Below are positions 35,629-45,460 of a DNA stretch of 64,000 bases, one piece after another. The DNA comes from an uncultured Bacteroidota bacterium (GTDB taxonomy: Bacteria > Bacteroidota > Rhodothermia > Balneolales > Balneolaceae). The DNA lies in contig CAJXOH010000001.1 of assembly GCA_913057895.1 (NCBI GenBank), positions 1 to 64,000 on the forward strand, given 5' to 3'. Positions within the stretch are counted from its first letter, which is position 1. Each line of letters opens with the position of its first letter. A program made the position numbers and the translations under genes. The notes under the pieces are model-generated. The model made no database searches, had not been told where the DNA came from, and saw only the letters and a list, made by a program, of their open reading frames with translations.

Positions 35629-36725
35629 GTGTATCCTGTGGCATCGTCGGGCTTCCAAATGTTGGGAAATCGACCTTATTTAATGCATTAAGCAGTGCCA
35701 AAGCCGAAGCTGCTAACTTTCCATTCTGCACAATTGATCCAAATGTAGGATTGGTGAACGTTCCTGATCCACGACTTGATACACTCACCGATTTAGTCAA
35801 GCCTGCATCTGTGATTCCTGCATCGGTAGAATTTGTCGATATCGCGGGGCTCGTTAAGGGTGCTAGCGAAGGGAAAGGAAAAGGAAATGCGTTTTTGAGC
35901 AATATTCGTGAAGTGGATTTAATCCTTCATGTCGTACGCTGCTTTGATGATCCCGATGTGATTCATGTTGAGGGAAGCGTTGATCCGTTACGTGACATTG
36001 ATATTATCGAGCAAGAACTCATCCTTAAAGACATCGATATACTCGACAAACGGGTGAGTACTCTCAAAAAACAAGCCAAAAGTGGTGACAAAAGTCTTGC
36101 TCTTCAAGCTGAAGCACTCGAAGCGTTGTTGGACAAATTAGGAGAGGGAATTGCACTGCGAGCGATTGACTGCACAGAACTTCAACTTGAGGCGCTTAAG
36201 GATACACACTGCTTATCCCAAAAGCCTGTCTTATATGCTTGCAATGTAGACGAAGATGGACTTCCAAATGGCGATCACGTTGATGCTGTACAAGCTGTTC
36301 GCACTAAAGCGGACGCTCAGGGAGATCAAGTTGTGGTGTTTTGTGCCAAAATTGAATCTGAAATTGCTGAGTTGGAGCCTGAAGAAAAGCAGATGTTCTT
36401 GGAAGATCTCGGCCTGACAGATGCAGGGTTACCCATGTTAATTCGGGAGGCGTATCGATTACTTGGCCTTATTACCTATTTCACAGCTGGCGAAAAAGAA
36501 GTTCGAGCTTGGCAAATTCGTCAGGGTACAAAAGCTCCGCAAGCAGCAGGGGTGATTCATACCGATTTTGAGAAAGGCTTTATCCGTGCTGAAACCATAG
36601 CATATGATGACTATGCAGCACTTGGCTCAGAAAAAGCGGCACGAGAGGCGGGAAAAATGCGTCAGGAAGGCAAAGAGTATGTGGTCAAAGATGGAGACGT
36701 CCTTCTGTTCCGCTTCAATGTCTAG
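35625..36725 (+). CDS. ychF: Ribosome-binding ATPase YchF
   Basis: This Obg-family ATPase of 366 residues has the P-loop [38 protein letters not shown] (switch 2), and a C-terminal TGS-like part ([39 protein letters not shown]). The NxxE-type specificity motif favours ATP over GTP in this family. It binds ribosomes and is linked to stress control. It shares a CTAG stop overlap with the next convergent gene. Confidence 0.97.
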   Translation: MSVSCGIVGLPNVGKSTLFNALSSAKAEAANFPFCTIDPNVGLVNVPDPRLDTLTDLVKPASVIPASVEFVDIAGLVKGASEGKGKGNAFLSNIREVDLILHVVRCFDDPDVIHVEGSVDPLRDIDIIEQELILKDIDILDKRVSTLKKQAKSGDKSLALQAEALEALLDKLGEGIALRAIDCTELQLEALKDTHCLSQKPVLYACNVDEDGLPNGDHVDAVQAVRTKADAQGDQVVVFCAKIESEIAELEPEEKQMFLEDLGLTDAGLPMLIREAYRLLGLITYFTAGEKEVRAWQIRQGTKAPQAAGVIHTDFEKGFIRAETIAYDDYAALGSEKAAREAGKMRQEGKEYVVKDGDVLLFRFNV

Positions 36726-37261
36726 TCTTGGATCAACTCTGCGGGAGGGGTTGGATCTGTAATCCAGCGAGTCCCTTCGGGCGCAATGAACTCTGGGTCT
36801 AATTCTCCTTGAACCACCCAGGCTTCAGGATATCTTCGTCGAATGGTTTCAGCAAAGAAGATTGCAACGCGTTGCTCCGTAAAATTCCCCACTGACACAC
36901 GATAATAAGGGGTTCTAAAATCGAGCGAGCCTTTGGGACGATGTTCAGTAAATAAGGTGTCTGACCAAACCAGATAATCCTGAAGAATGCTATCAGCCTC
37001 AACGACCTGTCGAGTTCTGGCAATCTGAACTTTGTACCCGTAGCTTGGTTGATCCACGGATGCAGAATCATCGATGATGGGTGACTCCAAATAGGGAGAC
37101 GCAAATCGTAAAGGGGGTGCCCAATCTGTGAGTGAGTTACGAGTTCCATCAAGAAGTGGACGAACAAACTGTGCTTGGCTACTACGTGGTCCAATCAGAG
37201 ATCCGAGTAGAATGCAAACCACCCATGATGTCCAGAATACAGCTTTCAAGAGGCACTCCAT
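36722..37261 (-). CDS. Exported SPOR-like domain protein
   Basis: The protein has 179 residues. An N-terminal hydrophobic segment (about residues 5-30, ending SSQAQF) looks like a signal peptide or anchor. The part YKVQIARTRQVVEADSIL through YYRVSVGNFTEQRVAIFFAETIRRRYPEAWVV fits a SPOR domain, which binds denuded glycan at division sites. I assign SPOR from this pattern only. It overlaps the deoC 3' end by 16 bases and shares the CTAG stop overlap with ychF. Confidence 0.7.
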   Translation of the reverse strand: MECLLKAVFWTSWVVCILLGSLIGPRSSQAQFVRPLLDGTRNSLTDWAPPLRFASPYLESPIIDDSASVDQPSYGYKVQIARTRQVVEADSILQDYLVWSDTLFTEHRPKGSLDFRTPYYRVSVGNFTEQRVAIFFAETIRRRYPEAWVVQGELDPEFIAPEGTRWITDPTPPAELIQD

Positions 37262-38028
37262 TGTGTGCAGATGTCATCCAATAGAGAGCTTGCCCCAAAG
37301 CGCATGTGTTGTGGATGGCGCCAATCAAAGGGGAGATGTTTCTCTGCCAACTCAATGTATGGGATGGCTTGTTCCACACTTCGAACACCACCTGCAACCT
37401 TGATACCAATAGCTTGTCCCGTTTTATGATAATGGTCCGAAATGACGTTCATCATGGTTTCAACAGCCTCCACAGTCGCAGAAATAGACACTTTTCCAGT
37501 GGAGGTTTTTAGGAAGTCTGCACCTCCAGCAATCGCAGCTTCAGATGCAGAGGTGATCATTTGGATGCCTTCTGGACCATCCGTTCCACCAGCACCCATT
37601 TCACCTGTCTCTAGAATCACTTTTAGACATGCTTCTCCACACACAGTTTTGTGCGCCGCTACATGTTGTTCAATCGTTTGCCAGTCACCTTGTTGGGCAG
37701 CCCATTTAGGAATGACAATATCAACTTCCGTAGCCCCATCGTCTAGTACGGACTGTGTTTCAATGAGTTGTGCAGATAGAGGAGTCATAGCATGAGGGAA
37801 CCCACCAGAAACTGCACAGACCCTTACACCAGTTTGTTCGGTTGCCTTAGCCACGGTTTCCACTCGCAACGGATAGACACAAATAGCTGCAACACTTGGC
37901 AATTCATCGGCAGGATGGATTCCTCTTTTACACAGGGTCTCAATATCTGACGTAGACTCTAACCCCGAGAGTGACGTGAGGTCTAAAATACCTGTAAGAG
38001 AGGCTAGATCCGTTGGATTCATATGCAT
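37246..38028 (-). CDS. deoC: Deoxyribose-phosphate aldolase
   Basis: It splits deoxyribose-5-P into acetaldehyde and glyceraldehyde-3-P through a Schiff base. It shows CVYPLRVETVAKAT, EVDIVIP, VILETGEMG, and the Lys-bearing FLKTSTGKVSISATVEAVETM (catalytic Lys in KTSTGK), followed by IGIKVAGGVRS. The 260-residue length is normal for the larger group. It starts 14 bases after the pckA stop and may be in its operon. Confidence 0.95.
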   Translation of the reverse strand: MHMNPTDLASLTGILDLTSLSGLESTSDIETLCKRGIHPADELPSVAAICVYPLRVETVAKATEQTGVRVCAVSGGFPHAMTPLSAQLIETQSVLDDGATEVDIVIPKWAAQQGDWQTIEQHVAAHKTVCGEACLKVILETGEMGAGGTDGPEGIQMITSASEAAIAGGADFLKTSTGKVSISATVEAVETMMNVISDHYHKTGQAIGIKVAGGVRSVEQAIPYIELAEKHLPFDWRHPQHMRFGASSLLDDICTQWSAS

Positions 38029-38042
38029 TATTCTAAATAAGA

Positions 38043-39674
38043 CTACACAAGAGGTCCTGCTGAAGCAATCTCTTGACCTGCAATATCTTCAAATTGTTTG
38101 AAGTTCTCTCGGAACATGCCAGCAAGTTTATGTGCAGTTTTTGTGTAGTCATCCTTGTCGGGCCATGTACGCTTTGGATCCAGTAATTCTCTTTGCACCC
38201 CAGGAACATCATCAGGAATTTCCAATCCAAATATTGGATCTACATGAAAAGCTCCCTTGTTTAGTGACCCACTAAGTGCCTCGGCAAGCATGATTCTGGT
38301 GTTTGATAGTTTCATGCGTGAGCCAACGCCATACGAGCCTCCTGTCCATCCTGTATTAATAAGCCAAACGGTTGCCCCATGCTTTTTGATTTTATCAGCA
38401 AGTAGGCGTGCATACTCCGAAGGATGTAGCGGCATAAAAGGAGCTCCAAAACATGCACTAAAGGTTGCTTCAGGCTCTGTAACACCGCGCTCAGTTCCCG
38501 CCACTTTCGCAGTATATCCGCTTATAAAATGATACATCGCCTGTGCAGGTGAGAGTCTTGAGATAGGTGGAAGCACCCCGAACGCGTCTGCGGTCAAAAA
38601 GATGATGTTCTTTGGATGACCCGCACGTCCTGTTTCGCTCGCATTTGGAATGAAGTCAATAGGGTAGGAACATCGAGTATTTTGGGTCAGCGAAATGTCA
38701 TCAAAATCAGGTCGACGCTTGTCGTCAAGGACAACATTTTCTAGGATGGTGCCTGGCATTTGAGTTGTTGCATAAATCTCAGGCTCTTGTTTTGGGCTAA
38801 GGTTTATGGTTTTTGCGTAACAACCCCCTTCAAAATTGAAGATCCCATCCTCACTCCATCCATGCTCATCGTCTCCGATTAGGGTTTTGTCTTGATCTGC
38901 GGATAAGGTGGTTTTTCCTGTTCCAGAAAGGCCAAAAAAGACTGCAGCGTTACCCTTTTTATCGACATTGGCTGAGCAATGCATGGGCATTACACCTTTT
39001 TGGGGAAGTAGGTAATTCATTACACCGAAAATGCCTTTTTTTACTTCACCAGAATACAGTGTTCCGCCTATGAGAATGAGTTTTTTCTCAAAATTGACAA
39101 GGATGAATGTCTTGCTTCGTGTGCCATCTGTTTCGGGATCCGCTTCACAATAAGGTGCTGCTAATACGGTAAAATTTGGATCAAATGACGCTAATTCCTC
39201 ATCATTAGGGCGAATGAACATGTTATGAGAGAAAAGCCCATGATAAGCCGCTTCACTAACCACACGCACGTTGAGACGATGCTCAGGATCGGCGCCTGCG
39301 TAGAGATCTTTTATGTAGACCGATTTCTGGCTTAGGTAATCGGCAACCTTTGCGTGTAGTTTATCAAACACCTCACTAGAGATAGGGGTGTTGAATCCAC
39401 CCCAGTCTACATGCTTTTTGGTCTGTTCATCTTCTACAATGAAGCGGTCCTTAGGGGAGCGCCCAGTGTAGGTGCCCGTTAGAATGCGAATGGCATGCTT
39501 GTCTGTAAGAATACCTTCATCGTTTTTGAGTATGTGCTCGTAGAGCTCGGGTGGAGTGAGATTCCAAAATTGACGTTCTTCGGGGATGTTGATGTCTAGT
39601 GTGTCTAAGCCAATGTGACTTTTAGGTCTCCCATTTTCCGTAGGAATGTTTGACCCTCCATTTTCAGTGCCCAT
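38043..39674 (-). CDS. pckA: Phosphoenolpyruvate carboxykinase (ATP)
   Basis: It converts oxaloacetate and ATP to PEP and CO2, and is the key gluconeogenic enzyme. It shows RSPKDRFIV, MHCSANVDKKGNAAVFFGLSGTGKTTLSAD (kinase-1a and the extended P-loop), GDDEHGWSEDGIFNFEGGCYAKTINL and GAPFMPLHPSEYA. At 543 residues it is of normal size. The leader carries three GATTAATC palindromes. Confidence 0.97.
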   Translation of the reverse strand: MGTENGGSNIPTENGRPKSHIGLDTLDINIPEERQFWNLTPPELYEHILKNDEGILTDKHAIRILTGTYTGRSPKDRFIVEDEQTKKHVDWGGFNTPISSEVFDKLHAKVADYLSQKSVYIKDLYAGADPEHRLNVRVVSEAAYHGLFSHNMFIRPNDEELASFDPNFTVLAAPYCEADPETDGTRSKTFILVNFEKKLILIGGTLYSGEVKKGIFGVMNYLLPQKGVMPMHCSANVDKKGNAAVFFGLSGTGKTTLSADQDKTLIGDDEHGWSEDGIFNFEGGCYAKTINLSPKQEPEIYATTQMPGTILENVVLDDKRRPDFDDISLTQNTRCSYPIDFIPNASETGRAGHPKNIIFLTADAFGVLPPISRLSPAQAMYHFISGYTAKVAGTERGVTEPEATFSACFGAPFMPLHPSEYARLLADKIKKHGATVWLINTGWTGGSYGVGSRMKLSNTRIMLAEALSGSLNKGAFHVDPIFGLEIPDDVPGVQRELLDPKRTWPDKDDYTKTAHKLAGMFRENFKQFEDIAGQEIASAGPLV

Positions 39675-39701
39675 GCTCCAAGTATGTTGTTTTATCTCTG
39701 G

Positions 39702-39734
39702 GATTAATCTCTGTGATTAATCGTTTGATTAATC
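39702..39734. repeat. Three GATTAATC palindromes in the pckA leader
   Basis: Identical eight-base palindromes GATTAATC lie at 39702-39709, 39715-39722 and 39727-39734, spaced 12-13 bases apart; GATTA continues at 39735-39739. They lie between a promoter-like string and the pckA ATG, about 28 bases from it, which suggests a binding site array. Confidence 0.7.
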
Positions 39735-39750
39735 GATTAGCTCGTATCTT

Positions 39751-39758
39751 TAAAAGTA
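39751..39758 (-). promoter_or_regulatory. Candidate -7/-10 element for pckA
   Basis: On the minus strand TACTTTTA lies 77 bases before the pckA ATG and upstream of the palindrome cluster. It matches the recurrent promoter-like string of the window. No clear -33 element is seen. Confidence 0.35.
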
Positions 39759-39812
39759 AGGACGCCCAGGGTGAATGACCACCTTATTTTTTGGAATCCA
39801 TCGTTTTCGAAT

Positions 39813-40682
39813 ATGTCTTTGACCCCTTGTAGATTAGCGTGTATTCAATGTGCGTATCCTGGCTCGATCTCCTCGAGTCTTGAGTTGCATGATCGTCTCA
39901 TTCGTGAGGCGGCAGGGGATGGAGCGTCTTTGATTGTCCTACAGGAATTGTTCTATCAGCCTTACGTGGGTGCAAGAATTGAAGAGGCTCATTTTGCAGA
40001 TGCAACTACCTTAGAGGGTTCTGTGATTACCCACATGAAAGAACTATCCAAGGAATTAAAGGTGTGGCTTGTCGTTCCTTTTTTTGAACAGGCAGGGCCC
40101 GGGATTTATTATAATTCTGCAGTGGTTTTGAATGATCACGCAGAGATTGTTCTTCACTACCGCAAAAATCATATTCCAGAAGACCCAGGATTCCACGAAA
40201 AGTATTATTTCTCTCCAGGCGATCTTGGATATCCTGTAGTGGAAACTCCATGGGGGATACTTGGCGTGTTAATATGTTGGGATCAGTGGTATCCAGAAGC
40301 TGCTAGGATTCTCGCATTGAAAGGAGCACAACTGATTGTGTATCCTACAGCGATAGGAACCTTATCTACAGAGTCTGCGGATGAGGCCCATGAGTTTCAT
40401 GATGCATGGCAAACCATTCAACGTTCACATGCGATTTCAAATGGTGTATTTGTCGCAGCGGTAAATCGGGTGGGAGTGGAGTCAGGGACAACCTTTTGGG
40501 GTCGTTCTTTTGTCACAGGTCCATTTGGGAACATTCTCAACGAAGCAGGGAAAGATGAAGAGATTCTACATACAACCTTGGATGTATCTCAGGTAGAGTC
40601 AGTTCGAACTACATGGCCATTTTTCAGGGACCGAAGAATTGATACCTACGGACCACTATTAAAACGGTGGGCAAAAGAGTGA
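39813..40682 (+). CDS. aguB: N-carbamoylputrescine amidase
   Basis: It is a nitrilase-superfamily enzyme that hydrolyses N-carbamoylputrescine to putrescine, CO2 and ammonia. The catalytic triad is visible as Glu in VLQELFYQPY, Lys in HYRKNHIPEDPGFHEKYYF and Cys in LICWDQWYPEAARI. The ATG at 39813 fits the family N-terminus (RLACIQCAYPG); an upstream ATG adds 14 residues without homology. It overlaps or abuts aguA, its pathway partner. It is divergent from pckA. Confidence 0.95.
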   Translation: MSLTPCRLACIQCAYPGSISSSLELHDRLIREAAGDGASLIVLQELFYQPYVGARIEEAHFADATTLEGSVITHMKELSKELKVWLVVPFFEQAGPGIYYNSAVVLNDHAEIVLHYRKNHIPEDPGFHEKYYFSPGDLGYPVVETPWGILGVLICWDQWYPEAARILALKGAQLIVYPTAIGTLSTESADEAHEFHDAWQTIQRSHAISNGVFVAAVNRVGVESGTTFWGRSFVTGPFGNILNEAGKDEEILHTTLDVSQVESVRTTWPFFRDRRIDTYGPLLKRWAKE

Positions 40683-41785
40683 ATCCAGCGCAGAGGTTTC
40701 ACGAAGGTGATCTCAATTCAACACAGGGAGACAACGTTTTTCGGTGGCCTGCAGAATGGGAGCCAAAAGACGCGCTAATTCTCACGTGGCCAGAAAATCG
40801 TGAAACATGGCCTGGAGAGAGACTTAAACGTACCGAGGACGTGTACGTAGAACTCTTGATTGCGATGGCTTCTCGCGAAAGAGTGATATGCCTCGTTTCA
40901 TCGCAGTCTATGCGTGAATATGCCGAACAAAAGGTCTATCAATCGCGCACACCAGGACAAACACTGACCCTTGAATGGTTGGTGTTGCCGTCGAATGATC
41001 TGTGGATACGAGATTATGGGCCTATTGGTGTGTGGAATGGGAATGAACCGGTTTGGTTAAACTGGACGTACAATGCATGGGGTGGAAAATACCCCCCGTT
41101 TGATCTCGATAATTCGATGCCAGAAGCATTAGCCGAGCGTTATAAGGTGAAGACGCAATCTCTTTCTACCGTGCTGGAGGGTGGCGCAATTGATGGTAAT
41201 GGACAAGGCGTGTTACTCACGACCAAAGCGGTACTACAAAGCCCAACACGGAATCCAGGGGTAAGTCAGGAGGCCTTGGATGAGATTTTGGCTGAAACAC
41301 TAGGGTGCCGACATGTGTGTTGGTTTGACGAAGGATTACGTGGTGATGACACCGATGGTCATGTCGATGACTTTGCTCGATTTGTTCGAAAGGACACTAT
41401 TCTTATCGCACAAGATCTACCTGGCGGTCCAAATGAAGCAGTGCTGGCTGCAAATAAAAAAACACTCGAAGTATTTATTGAAAGGGTAAAGGAGCACGAG
41501 GGATACGAAATCAAGCTCCATGAATTACCCATGCCTCAATGCGAAATTGATGGATCGACTGTAGATGGGTCAAGCGTTGTCCCAGCGAGTTACGCAAACT
41601 TCGTATTTGGAGCTCAGACAGTGTACGTCCCTTTGTATGACCCCAATACCGACGATCAAGCGATTTCCTGTTTCAAAGAGGTGCTCCCAGACTATGAAAT
41701 TGTTGGAATCCCATGCAATGATCTTGTTTGGGGGCAGGGGTCTATTCACTGTGTGACACAGAACCTCATTGGATTGAGTGGATGA
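40679..41785 (+). CDS. aguA: Agmatine deiminase
   Basis: It converts agmatine to N-carbamoylputrescine and ammonia. RFHEGDLNS-free N-terminus is followed by RWPAEWEPKDALILTWP, NDLWIRDYGPIGVW, VLEGGAIDGNGQG and GDDTDGHVDDFARFV; the catalytic Cys lies in GQGSIHCVTQ near the end. GTG at 40679 overlaps the aguB stop (GTGA) and is my preferred start; GTG at 40667 is possible. With aguB it forms a two-step route to putrescine. Confidence 0.94.
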   Translation: MNPAQRFHEGDLNSTQGDNVFRWPAEWEPKDALILTWPENRETWPGERLKRTEDVYVELLIAMASRERVICLVSSQSMREYAEQKVYQSRTPGQTLTLEWLVLPSNDLWIRDYGPIGVWNGNEPVWLNWTYNAWGGKYPPFDLDNSMPEALAERYKVKTQSLSTVLEGGAIDGNGQGVLLTTKAVLQSPTRNPGVSQEALDEILAETLGCRHVCWFDEGLRGDDTDGHVDDFARFVRKDTILIAQDLPGGPNEAVLAANKKTLEVFIERVKEHEGYEIKLHELPMPQCEIDGSTVDGSSVVPASYANFVFGAQTVYVPLYDPNTDDQAISCFKEVLPDYEIVGIPCNDLVWGQGSIHCVTQNLIGLSG

Positions 41786-41846
41786 AGGTGCGTACATTCG
41801 TCTGTAGTCGTGAGTTAACCGTTCATTATTCACAATCCAATCGACG

Positions 41847-43346
41847 TTGAGTTCGGACAAAGAAGCCACAATCGATCATCCAGACTTTGAAGCAGTCATA
41901 GGACTTGAAGTTCATGCCCAACTTCAAACAAAAACAAAAGCCTTTGCTGCTGTTGAAAGCGAGTATGGAGAAGCGCCGAATACCCAACTTACCCCCTTAT
42001 GTCTAGGCCACCCTGGGACTTTGCCTCAGGTCAATGAAGAATTAATCCATTACACTGTAAAAATGGGTCTTGCGACTGGCTGTGATATTGCCAAACGCTC
42101 CATTTTTGCTCGGAAGAACTACTTCTATCCTGATTTACCCAAGGGATATCAAATCTCTCAATACGAGACTCCCATTTGTTTTGACGGTGAGATAGAGATC
42201 ACCCTTCCAACCTACAAAAAGCGTATTGGACTCACGAGAATTCACATGGAGGAGGATTCAGGGAAGTCGTTGCATGATCAAGACCCATACCATTCGTTAA
42301 TTGATCTGAATCGCGCCGGATCAAGCCTCATCGAGATTGTTTCTGAACCAGATATTCGGACACCTCAAGAAGCATATGCGTACCTCACAAGAATTCGCCA
42401 GATTGTTCAGTATCTCGATATTTGTGATGGGAATATGGAGGAAGGAAGCCTTCGTTGTGATGCCAATGTATCGGTAAGGCCTCGTGGCCAAAAAGCTTTT
42501 GGGACACGCACTGAGCTTAAAAACATGAACTCGTTTCGAAATGTTGAAAAGGCTATTCAATATGAGATTGACCGACAAATCGCTTTGATTCAGGACGGTG
42601 GGGAGGTGATGCAGGAAACCTTGCTTTGGGATCCGAATGCGATGACAACCCGGTCCATGCGAAGCAAAGAGGAGGCGCATGATTACAGGTATTTTCCTGA
42701 GCCTGATCTGCCTCCGATAGTGTTGGACGAAGCATGGCTGCACTCAGTCAAAATTGCGTTGCCTGAGCTGCCTGATGTGCGTCGAGCTCGTTTCATTGAA
42801 CAATACTCCCTTGGTATCGATGATGCGATGACCTTAACTGATCAACGAGCACTGGCTGATTACTTTGAATCACTTGTGGAAGCAAGTGGCGATGCGAAGG
42901 CTTCCAGCGCAATGGTTTTGTCAAATGTTCTTCGTGTACTCAATGAGCGTGGGTGGTCGATCGAGCAATTCCCACTTACATCGTCTGAATTGGCTCAAAT
43001 TATTGCCCTAAAGAGAGATGGAAAAGTGAATTCAAGCGCTCAAACGACCTTGTTTATGGAGCTTGTGAATCGAGCGGCTAATTCGGCTTTGGACCCAACA
43101 TCAAAAGCTAAGGGTGTCAATATTGAAGATCTTGCCAAGGAGCTTGATCTGATTCAGGTTTCGGATGATTCAGAGATAGAACCGTTTGTTGATCAGGTGA
43201 TTGCGCAGCACCCTGAGGAGGTGGCGCGATACAAAGAAGGAAAAACAGCACTCATGGGATTCTTTATGGGACAAGTGATGAAGGTGTCTCGGGGGCAAGC
43301 AAACCCAGAGCTTGCACAATCTTTGTTACGTAAAAAACTAGACTAA
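41847..43346 (+). CDS. gatB: Aspartyl/glutamyl-tRNA amidotransferase subunit B
   Basis: The subunit of GatCAB that phosphorylates and transamidates Glu-tRNA-Gln (and Asp-tRNA-Asn). VIGLEVHAQLQTKTKAF, CLGHPGTLP, RKNYFYPDLPKGYQISQYE, EEDSGK, NRAGSSLIEIVSEPDIR and the C-terminal YqeY-like tail are typical. It uses a TTG start. gatA and gatC are not in this window. It is 12 bases upstream of tpiA. Confidence 0.96.
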   Translation: MSSDKEATIDHPDFEAVIGLEVHAQLQTKTKAFAAVESEYGEAPNTQLTPLCLGHPGTLPQVNEELIHYTVKMGLATGCDIAKRSIFARKNYFYPDLPKGYQISQYETPICFDGEIEITLPTYKKRIGLTRIHMEEDSGKSLHDQDPYHSLIDLNRAGSSLIEIVSEPDIRTPQEAYAYLTRIRQIVQYLDICDGNMEEGSLRCDANVSVRPRGQKAFGTRTELKNMNSFRNVEKAIQYEIDRQIALIQDGGEVMQETLLWDPNAMTTRSMRSKEEAHDYRYFPEPDLPPIVLDEAWLHSVKIALPELPDVRRARFIEQYSLGIDDAMTLTDQRALADYFESLVEASGDAKASSAMVLSNVLRVLNERGWSIEQFPLTSSELAQIIALKRDGKVNSSAQTTLFMELVNRAANSALDPTSKAKGVNIEDLAKELDLIQVSDDSEIEPFVDQVIAQHPEEVARYKEGKTALMGFFMGQVMKVSRGQANPELAQSLLRKKLD

Positions 43347-43358
43347 CCAACAGCAATT

Positions 43359-44126
43359 ATGGCCTCAAGAACACCTTTTTTGGCGGGAAACTGGAAAATG
43401 AATCAGGAACAACAGTTAACGATGGACTTTATGCATGGACTGTCGGTTTGGCTACAAGATCATGATGCATCTTCCATAGATATTGCACTTTTTCCATCCT
43501 TTTTATCGATTCCAGCAGCCATTGCTACAGCGCATGAGTCTGTGATCGTAGGCGCTCAAACAGTTGCATCCTATGATAATGGTGCTTACACGGGCGAGGT
43601 AAGCGCAGCCATGATTGCAGATGCTGGTTGTGGTGCTGTCTTGGTCGGACATTCTGAGCGTCGCGAGTATTTTGGGGAGTCTGAACAGGACTTTGTGCTG
43701 AAAGTTGAGAAAGCGTTACATGCAGGACTACATGTGATCTATTGCGTGGGAGAGACACTAGATCAGCGAAAAGCAGGCTCTCAACAAGATGTTGTTCGAA
43801 AGCAATTAGATCCAGTCCTAAAGTCCATTGATGCAGAACAGATGAAGAATGTTAGTATCGCTTACGAGCCAGTATGGGCCATTGGTACTGGGGAAACAGC
43901 CACTCCAGACCAAGCGCAAGAGATGCACGCATTTATTCGAGAATGGCTAGCAAACGCGATTGGGGAGGATAGTGTTGCTAACACTCGACTATTGTATGGT
44001 GGAAGTATGAAGCCAGCCAACGCGAAGGAATTGTTGGATCAACCCGATGTAGATGGTGGGCTTATTGGGGGTGCTAGCTTACAAGTTGAAAGTTTCACAG
44101 ACATACTATCCCATGCACTCTCATAA
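43359..44126 (+). CDS. tpiA: Triosephosphate isomerase
   Basis: A 255-residue TIM barrel: AGNWKMNQ (Lys) at the start, GHSERREYFGE (His), AYEPVWAIGTG (Glu), and LLYGGSMKPANA and DGGLIGGASLQ for phosphate binding. It interconverts DHAP and glyceraldehyde-3-P. Its 3' end overlaps purD by 14 bases. Confidence 0.98.
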   Translation: MASRTPFLAGNWKMNQEQQLTMDFMHGLSVWLQDHDASSIDIALFPSFLSIPAAIATAHESVIVGAQTVASYDNGAYTGEVSAAMIADAGCGAVLVGHSERREYFGESEQDFVLKVEKALHAGLHVIYCVGETLDQRKAGSQQDVVRKQLDPVLKSIDAEQMKNVSIAYEPVWAIGTGETATPDQAQEMHAFIREWLANAIGEDSVANTRLLYGGSMKPANAKELLDQPDVDGGLIGGASLQVESFTDILSHALS

Positions 44127-45447
44127 CGTTCTATGCATAGGATCGGGTGGGCGTGAACATGCACTGGTAGCTGCGATCGCCGCCTCTGAGGGTTTAGGCG
44201 TATGTTATGCAGCCCCTGGGAATCCAGGGATGGCGTCTATTGAGAAGGTGCAATGTGTCAATCTACAGGCTACCAACCACCATGAAATCGTCTCCTTTTG
44301 CAAGGAACATGACATAACCCTCGTGGTGATTGGTCCTGAGCAACCCCTCGTTGACGGACTCGTGGATACGTTGCGTCAGCATGAAATCCCTGCATTTGGC
44401 CCTAGTGCGTATGCAGCTCAACTCGAAGGAAGTAAGGCGTTCGCGAAGGAGTTTATGGCTGAATTTGGGATTCCAACAGCTGGGTCAGAGCTTTTTACCC
44501 TTGCTACAGATGCGGACGCAGAGGCTATTAAAGCCTGGATTCAAAACCAAGCATCCCTGCCTATCGTATTAAAAGCAGATGGACTCGCTGCTGGAAAGGG
44601 GGTCTTTGTTTGCGAAACAATGGACGAAGTGGACTCCGCTCTCGAGCAATGTTTGGCCTCTGAATCGTTGCGTGAAGCATCAACCAAACTTGTGGTAGAG
44701 GAGTTTATGGAGGGGGAAGAGGCATCCGTATTTGTACTAACGGATGGGTATTCCTCCAAAATATTGGGCGTTGCACAAGATCATAAACGAATCTATGATG
44801 GTGATAAAGGTCCAAACACGGGAGGAATGGGAGCCTATTCTCCCGCACCGGTCGTAACGGAACCCTTATTAAAGGAGATAGAGGAGACCATCATTCAACC
44901 AACAATCACAGGCATGCAAGTCAAAGATGCCCCTTATACTGGGATATTGTATGTCGGATTAATGATGACAAAGGCTGGGCCAAAGGTAGTTGAATACAAC
45001 TGTCGTTTTGGTGATCCAGAGTGTCAATGTATCCTTCCTTGTATCCAGAATGATTTTATACATCTTTGTGAAGTAACTGTGCAACAAGAACTTGACCAAG
45101 TTGATATATCTCATTCGGGTGCCTCAACATGTTGTGTTGTTCTTGCTTCGGAGGGTTACCCAGCATCGTATCCAAAAGGAATGAAGATCCAAGGGATTGA
45201 GGATGCAGAGTCGGTACTCAATGTAGATGGTGACAAAGCCATAGTGTATCATGCGGGAACAGCCTTCAATGAAGATGGTGCACTTGTTACAAATGGAGGA
45301 CGGGTCTTAACGGTTGTGGGTCAAGGGTCATCCCTCCAAGAAGCCGTACGGCATGCCTATCTTGCAGTGGAAAAAATCGACTTCGAGCACAAGACCTTCC
45401 GCAAAGATATCGCACAGAAGGGTCTAAATAGGCTCCAAGAGCAGTAA
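44113..45447 (+). CDS. purD: Phosphoribosylamine-glycine ligase
   Basis: It makes GAR from phosphoribosylamine and glycine with ATP. It shows the N-terminal VLCIGSGGREHALVAAI, LKADGLAAGKGVFV, QDHKRIYDGDKGPNTGGMGAYSPAPV and VEYNCRFGDPECQ of the ATP-grasp fold. The ATG at 44113 is chosen by homology; the 20 earlier codons lie inside tpiA. It is 444 residues. It ends 13 bases before the luxE-like gene. Confidence 0.97.
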   Translation: MHSHNVLCIGSGGREHALVAAIAASEGLGVCYAAPGNPGMASIEKVQCVNLQATNHHEIVSFCKEHDITLVVIGPEQPLVDGLVDTLRQHEIPAFGPSAYAAQLEGSKAFAKEFMAEFGIPTAGSELFTLATDADAEAIKAWIQNQASLPIVLKADGLAAGKGVFVCETMDEVDSALEQCLASESLREASTKLVVEEFMEGEEASVFVLTDGYSSKILGVAQDHKRIYDGDKGPNTGGMGAYSPAPVVTEPLLKEIEETIIQPTITGMQVKDAPYTGILYVGLMMTKAGPKVVEYNCRFGDPECQCILPCIQNDFIHLCEVTVQQELDQVDISHSGASTCCVVLASEGYPASYPKGMKIQGIEDAESVLNVDGDKAIVYHAGTAFNEDGALVTNGGRVLTVVGQGSSLQEAVRHAYLAVEKIDFEHKTFRKDIAQKGLNRLQEQ

Positions 45448-45460
45448 ACCACAGACGTCG

